11,064 nucleotides of DNA from Planctomycetaceae bacterium. Its GTDB lineage: Bacteria; Planctomycetota; Planctomycetia; Pirellulales; Pirellulaceae. Position 1 is the first letter of the stretch. Every line of letters begins with the position of its first letter. The notes beneath the pieces were generated by a model. The model was given only the letters and a program-made list of their open reading frames with translations, made no database searches and was not told the origin of the DNA. The stretch covers positions 1-11,064 of the forward strand of contig SKVE01000814.1 of assembly GCA_007129635.1 (NCBI GenBank), written 5' to 3'. Of the stretch, positions 1-6,684 are shown one piece after another. Both the position numbers and the translations under genes were made by a program.

Positions 1-1010
1 AAAAAATCAGCGCGGAAGATTACCAGGAGACCATCGCAGCGTTGCCGGTCGAATTCCGCGAAGCGGCCGAGAATTGGATTCACGCCGATTCGCCGAACCT
101 GTACCGGGTCCGTATCCATAAGACCGACCCGCAAGGCAAGACCCAGTCGGTAATCCTGGAGGGGAACTGGTTCGTCTTCGAAGGCAGTGACACGAAACTG
201 CTGGGTTGGACGATCGATGTCGATCAGCGCGGGCACATCCATCTGATCGGCGGCTTGCACAACCAGCCGCATCCCGGGCTGTACGTGCCCGGAAGCTGGG
301 AGAAGATGGGGTTATCCCGAAACCGCAACGACGATCGCTTTCCTTCCGTGATGTACTGGGTATCCAGCCGTCCCGGCGACCTTTCCTCGTTGGAGTTTGT
401 GGGCCAGCGGAATAACCCCCGCAACCTCCCGTCACCGGGCATGAACTACATGAATTTTGTCCGCGACCCCGACAACGTGATGTACCTGTACGGCAGGATT
501 GGCGCGCAGGGTATCCAAAGCTGGGGATTCTATCGCTACGATGCCGATCGGCGCCGGTGGAGTCCCGTGGGGGCTGATGCGAACGCGGTGTTCCAGGCAA
601 CCCAGGATGCCTGGGGCGAGATCTTCCTTCGTCGAGGCGGCATCCCCTGGGAGCCTCGCCCCTTCGTGCCCGCTGAAACGGTGTTCGTCTGGGCCTGGCA
701 ACCTCACTTTTACAACTACATTCGTGGCTGGGGAGTCCGCTTCGACCGCAGCGGGCGAATGCATGTTCGGGTTCCGATCCGAGGACTCGGCACCAACGCG
801 CGCATCCGGGACGCTCAGGTGTATGCCTGGTCGGACGATCGCGGGCAGACGTTCTTCCGCGCCGATGGAACACCGCTGAAGCTGCCGTTGACCGTGAATC
901 CTGCGCCAGGTCACCACGCTGACCTGGACTACCACTTCACCCGCCACTGGCTGGATCTTTGGCACTCCCTGCTGCGCCACGCGGGATACGCGGAAGCGGT
1001 GCGTCCTTAG
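1..1010 (+). CDS. BNR_4-like repeat protein, 5' end outside the window (partial)
   Basis: The frame is open from position 3 to the TAG at 1008-1010, giving about 335 residues. A TTG at 42 could start a 322-residue protein, but the frame continues upstream without a stop and no ribosome binding site precedes the TTG, so I read the gene as cut by the window edge. The protein is rich in Trp, Tyr and Gly and has blocks such as DVDQRGHIHLIGGLHNQP and RDPDNVMYLYGRIG. These resemble the blades of BNR_4 proteins (sialidase-fold beta-propellers), which in planctomycetes are usually secreted and sit near sulfatases. Any signal peptide would lie outside the window. The catalytic role is unknown: it could bind or cleave a glycan, or only be a propeller scaffold. 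Its 3' end overlaps the convergent metallopeptidase by three bases. The coding call is firm; the family is moderately sure. Confidence 0.75.
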   Translation, partial: KISAEDYQETIAALPVEFREAAENWIHADSPNLYRVRIHKTDPQGKTQSVILEGNWFVFEGSDTKLLGWTIDVDQRGHIHLIGGLHNQPHPGLYVPGSWEKMGLSRNRNDDRFPSVMYWVSSRPGDLSSLEFVGQRNNPRNLPSPGMNYMNFVRDPDNVMYLYGRIGAQGIQSWGFYRYDADRRRWSPVGADANAVFQATQDAWGEIFLRRGGIPWEPRPFVPAETVFVWAWQPHFYNYIRGWGVRFDRSGRMHVRVPIRGLGTNARIRDAQVYAWSDDRGQTFFRADGTPLKLPLTVNPAPGHHADLDYHFTRHWLDLWHSLLRHAGYAEAVRP

Positions 1011-1399
1011 TAGCCCAATGCCTGCAGATCGTCTTCGTCCAGGCCGTGGTAGTGGCCCAATTCGTGCAGCAGCGTGATGCGGATTTGACGAAGCAGTTCC
1101 TGCTCGTCGATGCGGCCGCGGAGATCGCGAGCCATGTCCAAAATGCCTTCGCGATACAGATAGATCGCGTCGGACAACACTCCGGAAACATCGACGTGCC
1201 GTTCGGTCAGCGGGATGCCGGTATACAGTCCGCAGAGTGCTCGGCGGTTGCGCACGCCCATCTGTCGCATGATGCGCGGCGACGGATGATCCTCGACATA
1301 CATGGTCACTTCGTCCAACAATTCATGCACTTCGGGCGGCGCGTCCGCCAAGACCTGGTCGACCTGCTGATCAAAATATTGCCGCAAACTGTCCTTCAT
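1007..1399 (-). CDS. small metallopeptidase, zincin-like (PF06262-type)
   Basis: This 130-residue protein ends with the motif HELGHYHGLDEDDL (residues 112-125). It is the HExxHxxGxxD zinc signature, with His112, Glu113 and His116 as expected ligands and base, and Asp121 as a possible third ligand. Single-domain proteins of this length with the motif close to the C-terminus match the bacterial zincin-like metallopeptidase family PF06262 (minigluzincins). There is no signal peptide, so it is probably cytoplasmic, and its substrate is unknown. I chose the ATG at 1399 because GGGGAAAG lies a few bases upstream. A longer reading from 1447 adds 16 residues of unlikely composition. Its TAA is interleaved with the TAG of the convergent BNR gene. 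It diverges from the ThuA-like gene across 96 bp, so the two may share a control region. Confidence 0.88.
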   Translation of the reverse strand: MKDSLRQYFDQQVDQVLADAPPEVHELLDEVTMYVEDHPSPRIMRQMGVRNRRALCGLYTGIPLTERHVDVSGVLSDAIYLYREGILDMARDLRGRIDEQELLRQIRITLLHELGHYHGLDEDDLQALGY

Positions 1400-1415
1400 C
1401 TCATCTTTCCCCTGC

Positions 1416-1444
1416 TTGCCGCTGGCGGGTCGACAGTTTATCGT
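1416..1444 (+). promoter_or_regulatory. weak sigma70-like promoter candidate for the ThuA-sulfatase operon
   Basis: TTGCCG (1416-1421) and TATCGT (1439-1444) are separated by exactly 17 bases, and each matches four of six consensus bases. The start of transcription would fall near 1451, leaving a leader of about 45 bases before the ThuA-like start at 1496. The site lies in the 96-bp divergent gap. Planctomycete promoters are poorly defined and a match this weak can arise by chance. Confidence 0.22.
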
Positions 1445-1495
1445 CATTGGAAGCGGAAGGGAAGGTATCCATGCACCTTAATCAGGATCGATTCG

Positions 1496-2410
1496 ATGAA
1501 AACGTCCATGTTTGTCGCCGTGTGGTTGATCGTCTGTTTCTGGACATCGAGTGCAACGCTGGCCCAGACCTCCCCGCCGCAAGTGGCGATCGTCGTCGGG
1601 CCGAGTTCGCATCCGCCGGGGACGCACGAAGAGGCGGCTGGCGCTCGGCTGATGAAGCATTGCCTGGAGAACATGATCGGCGGGCCGAGCGTCACGGCTC
1701 AGGTCTGGGATCAGTGGCCCGACGATCCGGCAACGCTGGACGGCGTGGCATCGATCGTTTTTATCGGCGATATCTTCCCGCCGATGCGGATGCCTGACCC
1801 GCCGGCCATCCTGGAACAGTTGGACGGGATGATGCAGCGTGGATGCGGGATCGTGTGTGTCCATTATGCGACGGGATTGCGAGCGGATGATGTGGGCGAG
1901 CATGGTGAACATCCGCTGTTGGACTGGATGGGCGGCTATTTTGCCACCCGTTGCAAGCACCATCAGTCCGTCGCGAGGATCTTTGACCGGGCAACGATCA
2001 CCCCTGCCGCTTCCCAGCACCCGGTATCCCGCGGATGGCGTGAATTCACCTTTCACGATGAACCCTACATCAACAACTACTTCGGCCCGAACGGCAATCA
2101 GTTGGGCGACGGAGTCACGGCGCTGGCGACCTCGATGCTGCCGCCCGAAGCGCCGCAACGCGAGATCGTCGCCTGGGGCATCCAGCGAGCGGACGGAGGG
2201 CGCGGCGTGGGCATCGTCATGCCGCACTTCTACCGCAACTGGGAACTGGAAGATCTCCGCCGCTTGATCCTGAACGGCATTGTCTGGACGGCCCAGTTGG
2301 AGGTACCGCCGACCGGCGTCCGGACCGAACTGCCGGATCTGGCCGTTTTCGAACCGGCGTCCGTCGATCCGCTGCCACGGCCCGCGAAGAAGGCGAAATC
2401 TCAACCGTGA
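1496..2410 (+). CDS. secreted ThuA-like domain protein
   Basis: The 304-residue protein begins with a signal peptide (hydrophobic residues 4-20, then ATLAQ, with likely cleavage near residue 23). The rest fits the ThuA-like fold, a class I amidotransferase-like domain found in trehalose utilisation protein ThuA and in many planctomycete secreted proteins. The core strand AIVVGPSSHPPGTHEE is at 31-46, GIVCVHYATG at 118-127, the HPVSRGWREF...DEPYIN region at 175-193, and GRGVGIVMPHFYRNWELEDLRR at 236-257. The family is linked to sugar metabolism, but its reaction is not settled. The start at 1496 has AGGA eight bases upstream. The frame is open back to 959, but that part is antisense to the metallopeptidase and was excluded. 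It lies 25 bp before the sulfatase on the same strand, so the two are very likely one operon. The tail 292-304 is Pro/Lys-rich and probably disordered. Confidence 0.88.
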   Translation: MKTSMFVAVWLIVCFWTSSATLAQTSPPQVAIVVGPSSHPPGTHEEAAGARLMKHCLENMIGGPSVTAQVWDQWPDDPATLDGVASIVFIGDIFPPMRMPDPPAILEQLDGMMQRGCGIVCVHYATGLRADDVGEHGEHPLLDWMGGYFATRCKHHQSVARIFDRATITPAASQHPVSRGWREFTFHDEPYINNYFGPNGNQLGDGVTALATSMLPPEAPQREIVAWGIQRADGGRGVGIVMPHFYRNWELEDLRRLILNGIVWTAQLEVPPTGVRTELPDLAVFEPASVDPLPRPAKKAKSQP

Positions 2411-2435
2411 CCCCCTTTCCCACGGAGCACCCGTC

Positions 2436-3884
2436 ATGATCCGCGTACTTGCCGTTCTCTTGTGTCTTCTTTTCACGTCGGCGACGATGGCGACAGACGC
2501 TGCGACGACGGATCGCCCGCCAAATATCGTGCTGATCGTCTCGGACGACCAGGGCTACAACGATCTGGGTGTGTTGAGCGATCATATTTTGACGCCGCAC
2601 TTGGATCGTATCGCCCGTGAGGGAGTGCGACTGACCGATTTCTACGTGGCTTGGCCCGCCTGTACTCCCAGCCGCGGCGCGTTCTTGACCGGCCGTTATC
2701 CCCAGCGCAACGGGATCTATGACATGATCCGAAATGAGGCGCCCGATTACGGACATGAGTATTCGCCCGAAGAGTACGCCGTGACCTGGGAGCGGATCGG
2801 GGGCATGGACACCCGCGAGATCCATCTGCCCGTCTTATTGAAGCAAGCCGGGTACTACAACGGGATCTTTGGCAAGTGGGATCTGGGCATGCACCGGCGT
2901 TTTTTGCCGCTGGCACGCGGTTGGGATGAATTCTATGGGTTCGTGAACACCGGGATCGATTACTACACGCACGAGCGATACGGCGTGCCTTCGATGGTTC
3001 GCAACAATGAACCGACCAACGAAGACCAGGGAGTCTATGCCACGGACCTGTTCCGCCGCGAGGCGGTACGATTCCTGCAACAGAATAAGGATCGGCCTTT
3101 CTTTCTGTACCTGCCGTTCAACGCCCCGCACAATGCGTCCAATCTGGACCCGGCGATCCGCGCTGCGGCTCAGGCCTGCGAGCCATGGCGGCAAAAGTAC
3201 CCGGACTTGTACGCAAAAGAAGGTTTTGTCGATGCCGTCCGTTACGGCCAACCTGCCAAAGTGCCCAACGTCGCCTTGAGAAAAACCCATTATCTGGGTT
3301 CGGTGACCGCGATGGACGCGGCGATCGGAGCCGTCCTGGATCTGTTGGACGAGTACCGATTGGCCGACAATACGATCGTCATCTTCTTTTCGGATAACGG
3401 CGGTTCAGGAGGGGCCGATAATTCACCCTTGCGAGGCCGGAAGGGACAGGTGTTCGAAGGCGGCCTGCGCGTGTGCTGCTTGGTTCGCTACCCGCCGCTG
3501 ATCCCAGCCGGTACGGTCAACACCCAATTCCTGACCGCGATGGAATGGTTTCCAACGCTGTTGAATCTGGTCGATATCCAACCGCCCGAAGATGTTGTTC
3601 TGGACGGCTTCGACATGCTGCCCGTGTTAAACGGCCAAGAGCCTTCGCCACGCGAATCCATGTTCTGGAAACGCCGTGGGTTGCAAGCCGCACGTGTCGG
3701 GCACTGGAAGTGGATCGACAACAACGGCGAAGAATTCCTATTCGACCTTTCGGAAGATATCGGCGAAAAAAACAATCTGATCCAGACCATGCCCGAAAAG
3801 GCGGCGCAGATGGAACGTCATTTCCAACGCTGGCTGCAAGACATGGAAGCCGCCGAACCACGCGGACCGTTTCGGGATTACTGA
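2436..3884 (+). CDS. secreted sulfatase (type I, formylglycine-dependent)
   Basis: A 482-residue sulfatase of the alkaline phosphatase superfamily, predicted to hydrolyse a sulfate ester on an exported substrate. Residues 1-19 form a signal peptide ending ATMA. Metal ligands are Asp37-Asp38 in IVSDDQGYNDLG. The catalytic motif CTPSR is at 76-80, with Cys76 to be converted to formylglycine by FGE or anSME (neither is in this window). APH is at 230-232, FFSDNGG at 317-323 holds metal ligands Asp320 and Asn321, and Lys336 lies in GRKGQVFEGG. The oddity is GKWDLG at 146-151, where most family members have GKWHLG. A C-terminal subdomain with a LFDLSEDIGEKNNL block (435-448) is typical. The start at 2436 has GGAG eight bases upstream. 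It is co-transcribed with the ThuA-like gene and its stop is three bases from the stop of the convergent methyltransferase. The substrate cannot be assigned. Confidence 0.96.
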   Translation: MIRVLAVLLCLLFTSATMATDAATTDRPPNIVLIVSDDQGYNDLGVLSDHILTPHLDRIAREGVRLTDFYVAWPACTPSRGAFLTGRYPQRNGIYDMIRNEAPDYGHEYSPEEYAVTWERIGGMDTREIHLPVLLKQAGYYNGIFGKWDLGMHRRFLPLARGWDEFYGFVNTGIDYYTHERYGVPSMVRNNEPTNEDQGVYATDLFRREAVRFLQQNKDRPFFLYLPFNAPHNASNLDPAIRAAAQACEPWRQKYPDLYAKEGFVDAVRYGQPAKVPNVALRKTHYLGSVTAMDAAIGAVLDLLDEYRLADNTIVIFFSDNGGSGGADNSPLRGRKGQVFEGGLRVCCLVRYPPLIPAGTVNTQFLTAMEWFPTLLNLVDIQPPEDVVLDGFDMLPVLNGQEPSPRESMFWKRRGLQAARVGHWKWIDNNGEEFLFDLSEDIGEKNNLIQTMPEKAAQMERHFQRWLQDMEAAEPRGPFRDY

Positions 3885-3887
3885 CAT

Positions 3888-4913
3888 CTAGCCTGCCGGT
3901 TTGCTGATCTGCCAGTACAGGTCGATCCCGCTGGGTTCGGCGGCGATCTGCACCTGATGCGGCGGAATGCTCGCTTGGGATGCCAATCGGCTCATCTGTT
4001 CCGCCGTACGATAGTTCAGGTACCAGTTGCCGATCCATTCCATGTACGCTCGGCTGGGGTTGTGCGGAGCAAAGTTGAAGACCCAGGCCTTTCCTCCGGA
4101 AGGTAATGCTTGCCAGAAACGTGACAGCATCGCTGCGGCATCGTCATCGTCCAGATAATCGAACAACCCGGTACAGACGAGGATATCGGCGTCTGCCAGA
4201 TATTTTCGGCTTCGTACGGGTTGGGCCAGTCGAAACAGATTCTCGCGGATCGGCTGCAACTGGCCCGGCGGGATCCGCGACGCCAGTCGCGAATTCGCAT
4301 CATCCAACGCGACGGGGTCCAAATCCAGCAAGATCAGGTGCAGTTGTTGGCGTTGCTGCCATGTCAACTGGTCGCATGCTCGCTGCAGATCCAACGCCGG
4401 CCCGCTACCGATGCTGACAACGCGAATCGATCCGGTGGGACGCTGGCGAATCAATGCGGCGATAGCATCGCCGACCAGTTCCGTACGGTTCCGCACGGCT
4501 TGCGGAGCCGCCTGGGCCTGGAAGTAACGATCGAAAGCAGCGCCCAGCGGATGACCGCAGATCTCGCGCGCGACGATCATCGACAGCATCTCGAAATCGC
4601 CCGCATAGCCACGCGGTTTCGAGCGGGCTCGCCATTGCAACACGCCGCACTCCAGCCAATGCCCAACGATCTGCCACAGCCACTGGGATGGCAGACGATT
4701 GGCGCTGCCCCAGCATCCGGTGGCACTCAACCGCTCCAAGGCTCGGTGCAACGCTGCCGTGGCCAATCGATCGGTCTGCCCCGCGTCGTTCCAATGTCCG
4801 GTCACTTGGTAGGCTCGTCGCAAGTCGTCGTCCAGATCCCTCGCGATCAACTCGACTGGTTGCCGAAGTCGATCGCGCTGGGAAACGTCGCTCTTGGTTG
4901 GCTGAGCAGCCAT
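3888..4913 (-). CDS. class I SAM-dependent methyltransferase, PhcB-like
   Basis: A 341-residue protein in two parts. The N-terminal half (about 1-140) is mostly helical and has the block KPRGYAGDFEML at 99-110. The C-terminal half is a Rossmann methyltransferase: motif I VVSIGSGPALD at 165-175, the acidic end of strand 2 LLDLDP at 195-200, and ILVCTGLFDYLDDDD at 244-258. The GYAGD and GLFDYL blocks recall the family annotated as extracellular factor (3-hydroxypalmitate methyl ester) biosynthesis, typified by PhcB of Ralstonia; this is from memory, not a search. Whether this protein methylates a fatty acid is unknown. No signal peptide was seen, so it is probably cytoplasmic. I chose the ATG at 4913 because GAGGGA lies seven bases upstream. 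A longer start at 4982 has no ribosome binding site and would run into the repeat element. It follows the GS-like gene on the same strand with about 195 bp between, and converges on the sulfatase. Confidence 0.85.
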   Translation of the reverse strand: MAAQPTKSDVSQRDRLRQPVELIARDLDDDLRRAYQVTGHWNDAGQTDRLATAALHRALERLSATGCWGSANRLPSQWLWQIVGHWLECGVLQWRARSKPRGYAGDFEMLSMIVAREICGHPLGAAFDRYFQAQAAPQAVRNRTELVGDAIAALIRQRPTGSIRVVSIGSGPALDLQRACDQLTWQQRQQLHLILLDLDPVALDDANSRLASRIPPGQLQPIRENLFRLAQPVRSRKYLADADILVCTGLFDYLDDDDAAAMLSRFWQALPSGGKAWVFNFAPHNPSRAYMEWIGNWYLNYRTAEQMSRLASQASIPPHQVQIAAEPSGIDLYWQISKPAG

Positions 4914-4963
4914 CGTGATTCCCTCGGAAGAACGTGTGGCAAGCCGATCGCATAGCGCCTGAA

Positions 4964-5102
4964 CCGGAATAAGTTGTTCCATTCCAAAGTAGTAGGCACA
5001 CTCCGTGTGCCGTAACTTGCGGACTGCACACTCCGTGTGCCGTAACCTGCGGACGGCACACGGAGTGTGCCTGCTACTATTTGTTCAAGTTATTTGTTCC
5101 GG
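4964..5102. repeat. palindromic, hairpin-rich intergenic repeat element with imperfect inverted ends
   Basis: The element contains three copies of a short palindrome. GGCACACTCCGTGTGCC is at 4995-5011 (7-bp stem, 3-base loop), a slightly weaker copy is at 5026-5040, and GGCACACGGAGTGTGCC, in the opposite orientation, is at 5055-5071. On a larger scale, 4988-5013 and 5053-5078 are a 26-base inverted repeat with one mismatch. The outermost ends also mirror each other: CCGGAA starts at 4964 and its complement TTCCGG ends at 5101, with equal 31-base distances from GGAA to the first palindrome on both sides. The whole thing fits between the GS-like stop (5108) and the preferred methyltransferase start (4913). 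It has no coding capacity. It could be a MITE-like or REP-like mobile repeat, or an RNA-level processing or attenuation structure. No T-run follows the hairpins, so it is not a typical intrinsic terminator. Confidence 0.8.
4996..5055. repeat. tandem 30-bp direct repeat inside the palindromic element
   Basis: Two adjacent 30-base units, 4996-5025 and 5026-5055, each start GCACACTCCGTGTGCCGTAA and end with YTGCGGAC plus one base. They differ at one internal base and at the last base. The third palindrome follows in inverted orientation, so the element looks like a tandem duplication inside a larger inverted repeat. Confidence 0.85.
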
Positions 5103-5107
5103 GTCGC

Positions 5108-6646
5108 TTAGTGCCGATGGATATCGCGATGCATCAGGCGTCGCGTATAGGCCAGACGCTCTTCGTCGGACATCGCATCCAGCTTGACGCCCAAATACTC
5201 GTCGTCTTCCATCTCCAATAAATGGCAGACGTGGTCGATCACGTGAGGCGGGAACACGCCATATTCGTCGTACAGCGCGTGCTGCTGGCGCAACAGACGC
5301 GCGGCATGTACGCAACTTGCGGGCAACGAATCCAAGCGGCTCAAAGTATCCGCATCCCGAAAGATGTTGCCTTCCACCCGCGTCTGTTCGGCCAATTGAA
5401 TCATTCTCGGTTGCGTCAATCCGTATTCGGCGGCGGTCACGAGCGCAGCCAGCAACAGGTGGCCGGACGCCGAGCCGTCGGGCGAGCGGATTTCGACGGT
5501 CTGGCGGCCACGCTGGTCATGGTAGTCCTCGGTCTCGTTGGGGTTGATAAACCGAGCCAGATCCGCGCCACCGGACCATCCCAAAGGCACGCGGATCAAC
5601 ACCGACCGATTCGAATCGCTCCAACAGATCCGCGTGGGCGCTTCCTGATTGGGTACCAGGCGACGGTACGATGTGGCCACCGTATTGCCAAACGCCGAAA
5701 TCGTCGGTGCATACGTGGTCAACCCGCCGACCATCTTTAGCGCGTCTTCCGATAAGCGACCTTCGGAGGTCGTCATGACATTGCGGTCTTCCTGGATCAG
5801 TTCCAAGTGGATATGGTACCCGTTGCCCGCGATCCCCTCTTCGATTTTCGGTGCAAACGTGGCGATGATGCCGTTTCGGTAAGCGATCTTGCGGATGATC
5901 CACTGGGCGATCGACATGAAATCGCCCATTTCCTCGATGGGATGCGAGTGGAATTCGATCTCGTGCTGTTCCGCACGCCGTCCGTTCAACTGCGCTTCGT
6001 CGGACGCCATCGATTCGATGAAACCAACTTCGGAATGCGCATACTTGATCGCGCCGGTAATCCGCGACAGGTGACGCAGCATCTCGTTGACCACTTCGTT
6101 GCTCTTGAAGTACGGCGCGGCGGCATGATAACCGGCTTGCCGGGGCGGGATGTAGTGTTCGCCCTGGTTGGGTGCGATCAAGTAGAATTCCGGCTCGGCC
6201 AACGCCCACAATTCGCAGCCCGTCCGCTGACGGAAACGCTCATGTGCCAACGCCAGGATATTGTCCGGGGTAAAGGGCGCTCGTCTGCCTTCGCGATCCA
6301 AGAATCGACAGATGAAGTCCAAGCTGGTCGGGTCGAACGGGTTGACGAACGCCGATCGGTAGACGGGGACCACGTACAGGTCCGATTCCCCCGCATCGAC
6401 GAACCCTTTGAACAGCGACGAACCGTCAACACGTTCGCCCGCTGCCAGGATACGGTCCGCTTGTTCTGTATTCGAGAAGGGCAGCCGCAATTCCTTCAGC
6501 CGCCCGTCACCGCCCGTATAGCGAAAAGTAAACCGCTCGATTTCTTTGGTCCGAACAACCTTCAGCAGATCAGCCCGAGTAAAGTCGTTGCGATCCTTGC
6601 CGAGCAATTGGCAAAGCGGGTTGGCTAAAGCAAAAGTGTCCGACAT
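5108..6646 (-). CDS. glutamine synthetase family protein (GS-I-like), lacks the adenylylation tyrosine
   Basis: A 512-residue protein with the two-domain GS layout: an N-terminal beta-grasp part (about 20-120) and a catalytic domain (about 125-440). Active-site counterparts are visible: Glu151 and Glu153 in LAEPEFYLI, Glu229 in EQHEIEF, His278 in NGYHIHLEL, Arg329 and Glu335 in YRRLVPNQEAP, Arg347 and Arg352 in NRSVLIRVP, and Glu385 and Arg387 in TVEIRSPDGSA. It should therefore make an amide from a carboxylate, an amine or ammonia, and ATP. Glutamate plus ammonia is the default, but amine-ligating GS relatives (gamma-glutamylpolyamine synthetases) cannot be excluded. The region where GlnA carries the adenylylated NLY tyrosine reads EGNIFRDADT (425-434), with no tyrosine. 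The start at 6646 has CGGAG five bases upstream; an open reading back to 6790 overlaps the BNR gene and was rejected. It is 38 bp after the BNR gene, so probably in the same operon. It is cytoplasmic. Confidence 0.9.
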   Translation of the reverse strand: MSDTFALANPLCQLLGKDRNDFTRADLLKVVRTKEIERFTFRYTGGDGRLKELRLPFSNTEQADRILAAGERVDGSSLFKGFVDAGESDLYVVPVYRSAFVNPFDPTSLDFICRFLDREGRRAPFTPDNILALAHERFRQRTGCELWALAEPEFYLIAPNQGEHYIPPRQAGYHAAAPYFKSNEVVNEMLRHLSRITGAIKYAHSEVGFIESMASDEAQLNGRRAEQHEIEFHSHPIEEMGDFMSIAQWIIRKIAYRNGIIATFAPKIEEGIAGNGYHIHLELIQEDRNVMTTSEGRLSEDALKMVGGLTTYAPTISAFGNTVATSYRRLVPNQEAPTRICWSDSNRSVLIRVPLGWSGGADLARFINPNETEDYHDQRGRQTVEIRSPDGSASGHLLLAALVTAAEYGLTQPRMIQLAEQTRVEGNIFRDADTLSRLDSLPASCVHAARLLRQQHALYDEYGVFPPHVIDHVCHLLEMEDDEYLGVKLDAMSDEERLAYTRRLMHRDIHRH

Positions 6647-6684
6647 GGCATCTCCGAGGTAATGGGAAAGGGGATTTCGCAGGT

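Noticed and set aside
7..873. 288-residue open frame on the minus strand
   Set aside because: It is antisense to the BNR gene, very rich in Arg, Ser and Pro, with no recognisable motif.
959..1495. In-frame N-terminal extension of the ThuA-like protein
   Set aside because: The extension is antisense to the metallopeptidase, and the true N-terminus is marked by a signal peptide and an AGGA site before 1496.
4914..4982. Longer methyltransferase start at 4982
   Set aside because: There is no ribosome binding site before it and its first codons fall in the repeat element, whereas the ATG at 4913 has GAGGGA seven bases upstream.
4996..5055. Possible two-unit CRISPR array
   Set aside because: The two 30-base units are directly adjacent with no spacers, each is itself palindromic, and the third copy is inverted. 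That is a nested repeat, not repeats separated by unique spacers.
4964..5102. Intrinsic terminator after the GS-like gene
   Set aside because: The hairpins are strong, but on the minus strand they are followed by mixed sequence (TACTACTTTGG), not a T-run, and the element holds several hairpins rather than one.
5807..6628. 273-residue open frame on the plus strand
   Set aside because: It is antisense to the glutamine synthetase catalytic domain and shows no motif of its own.
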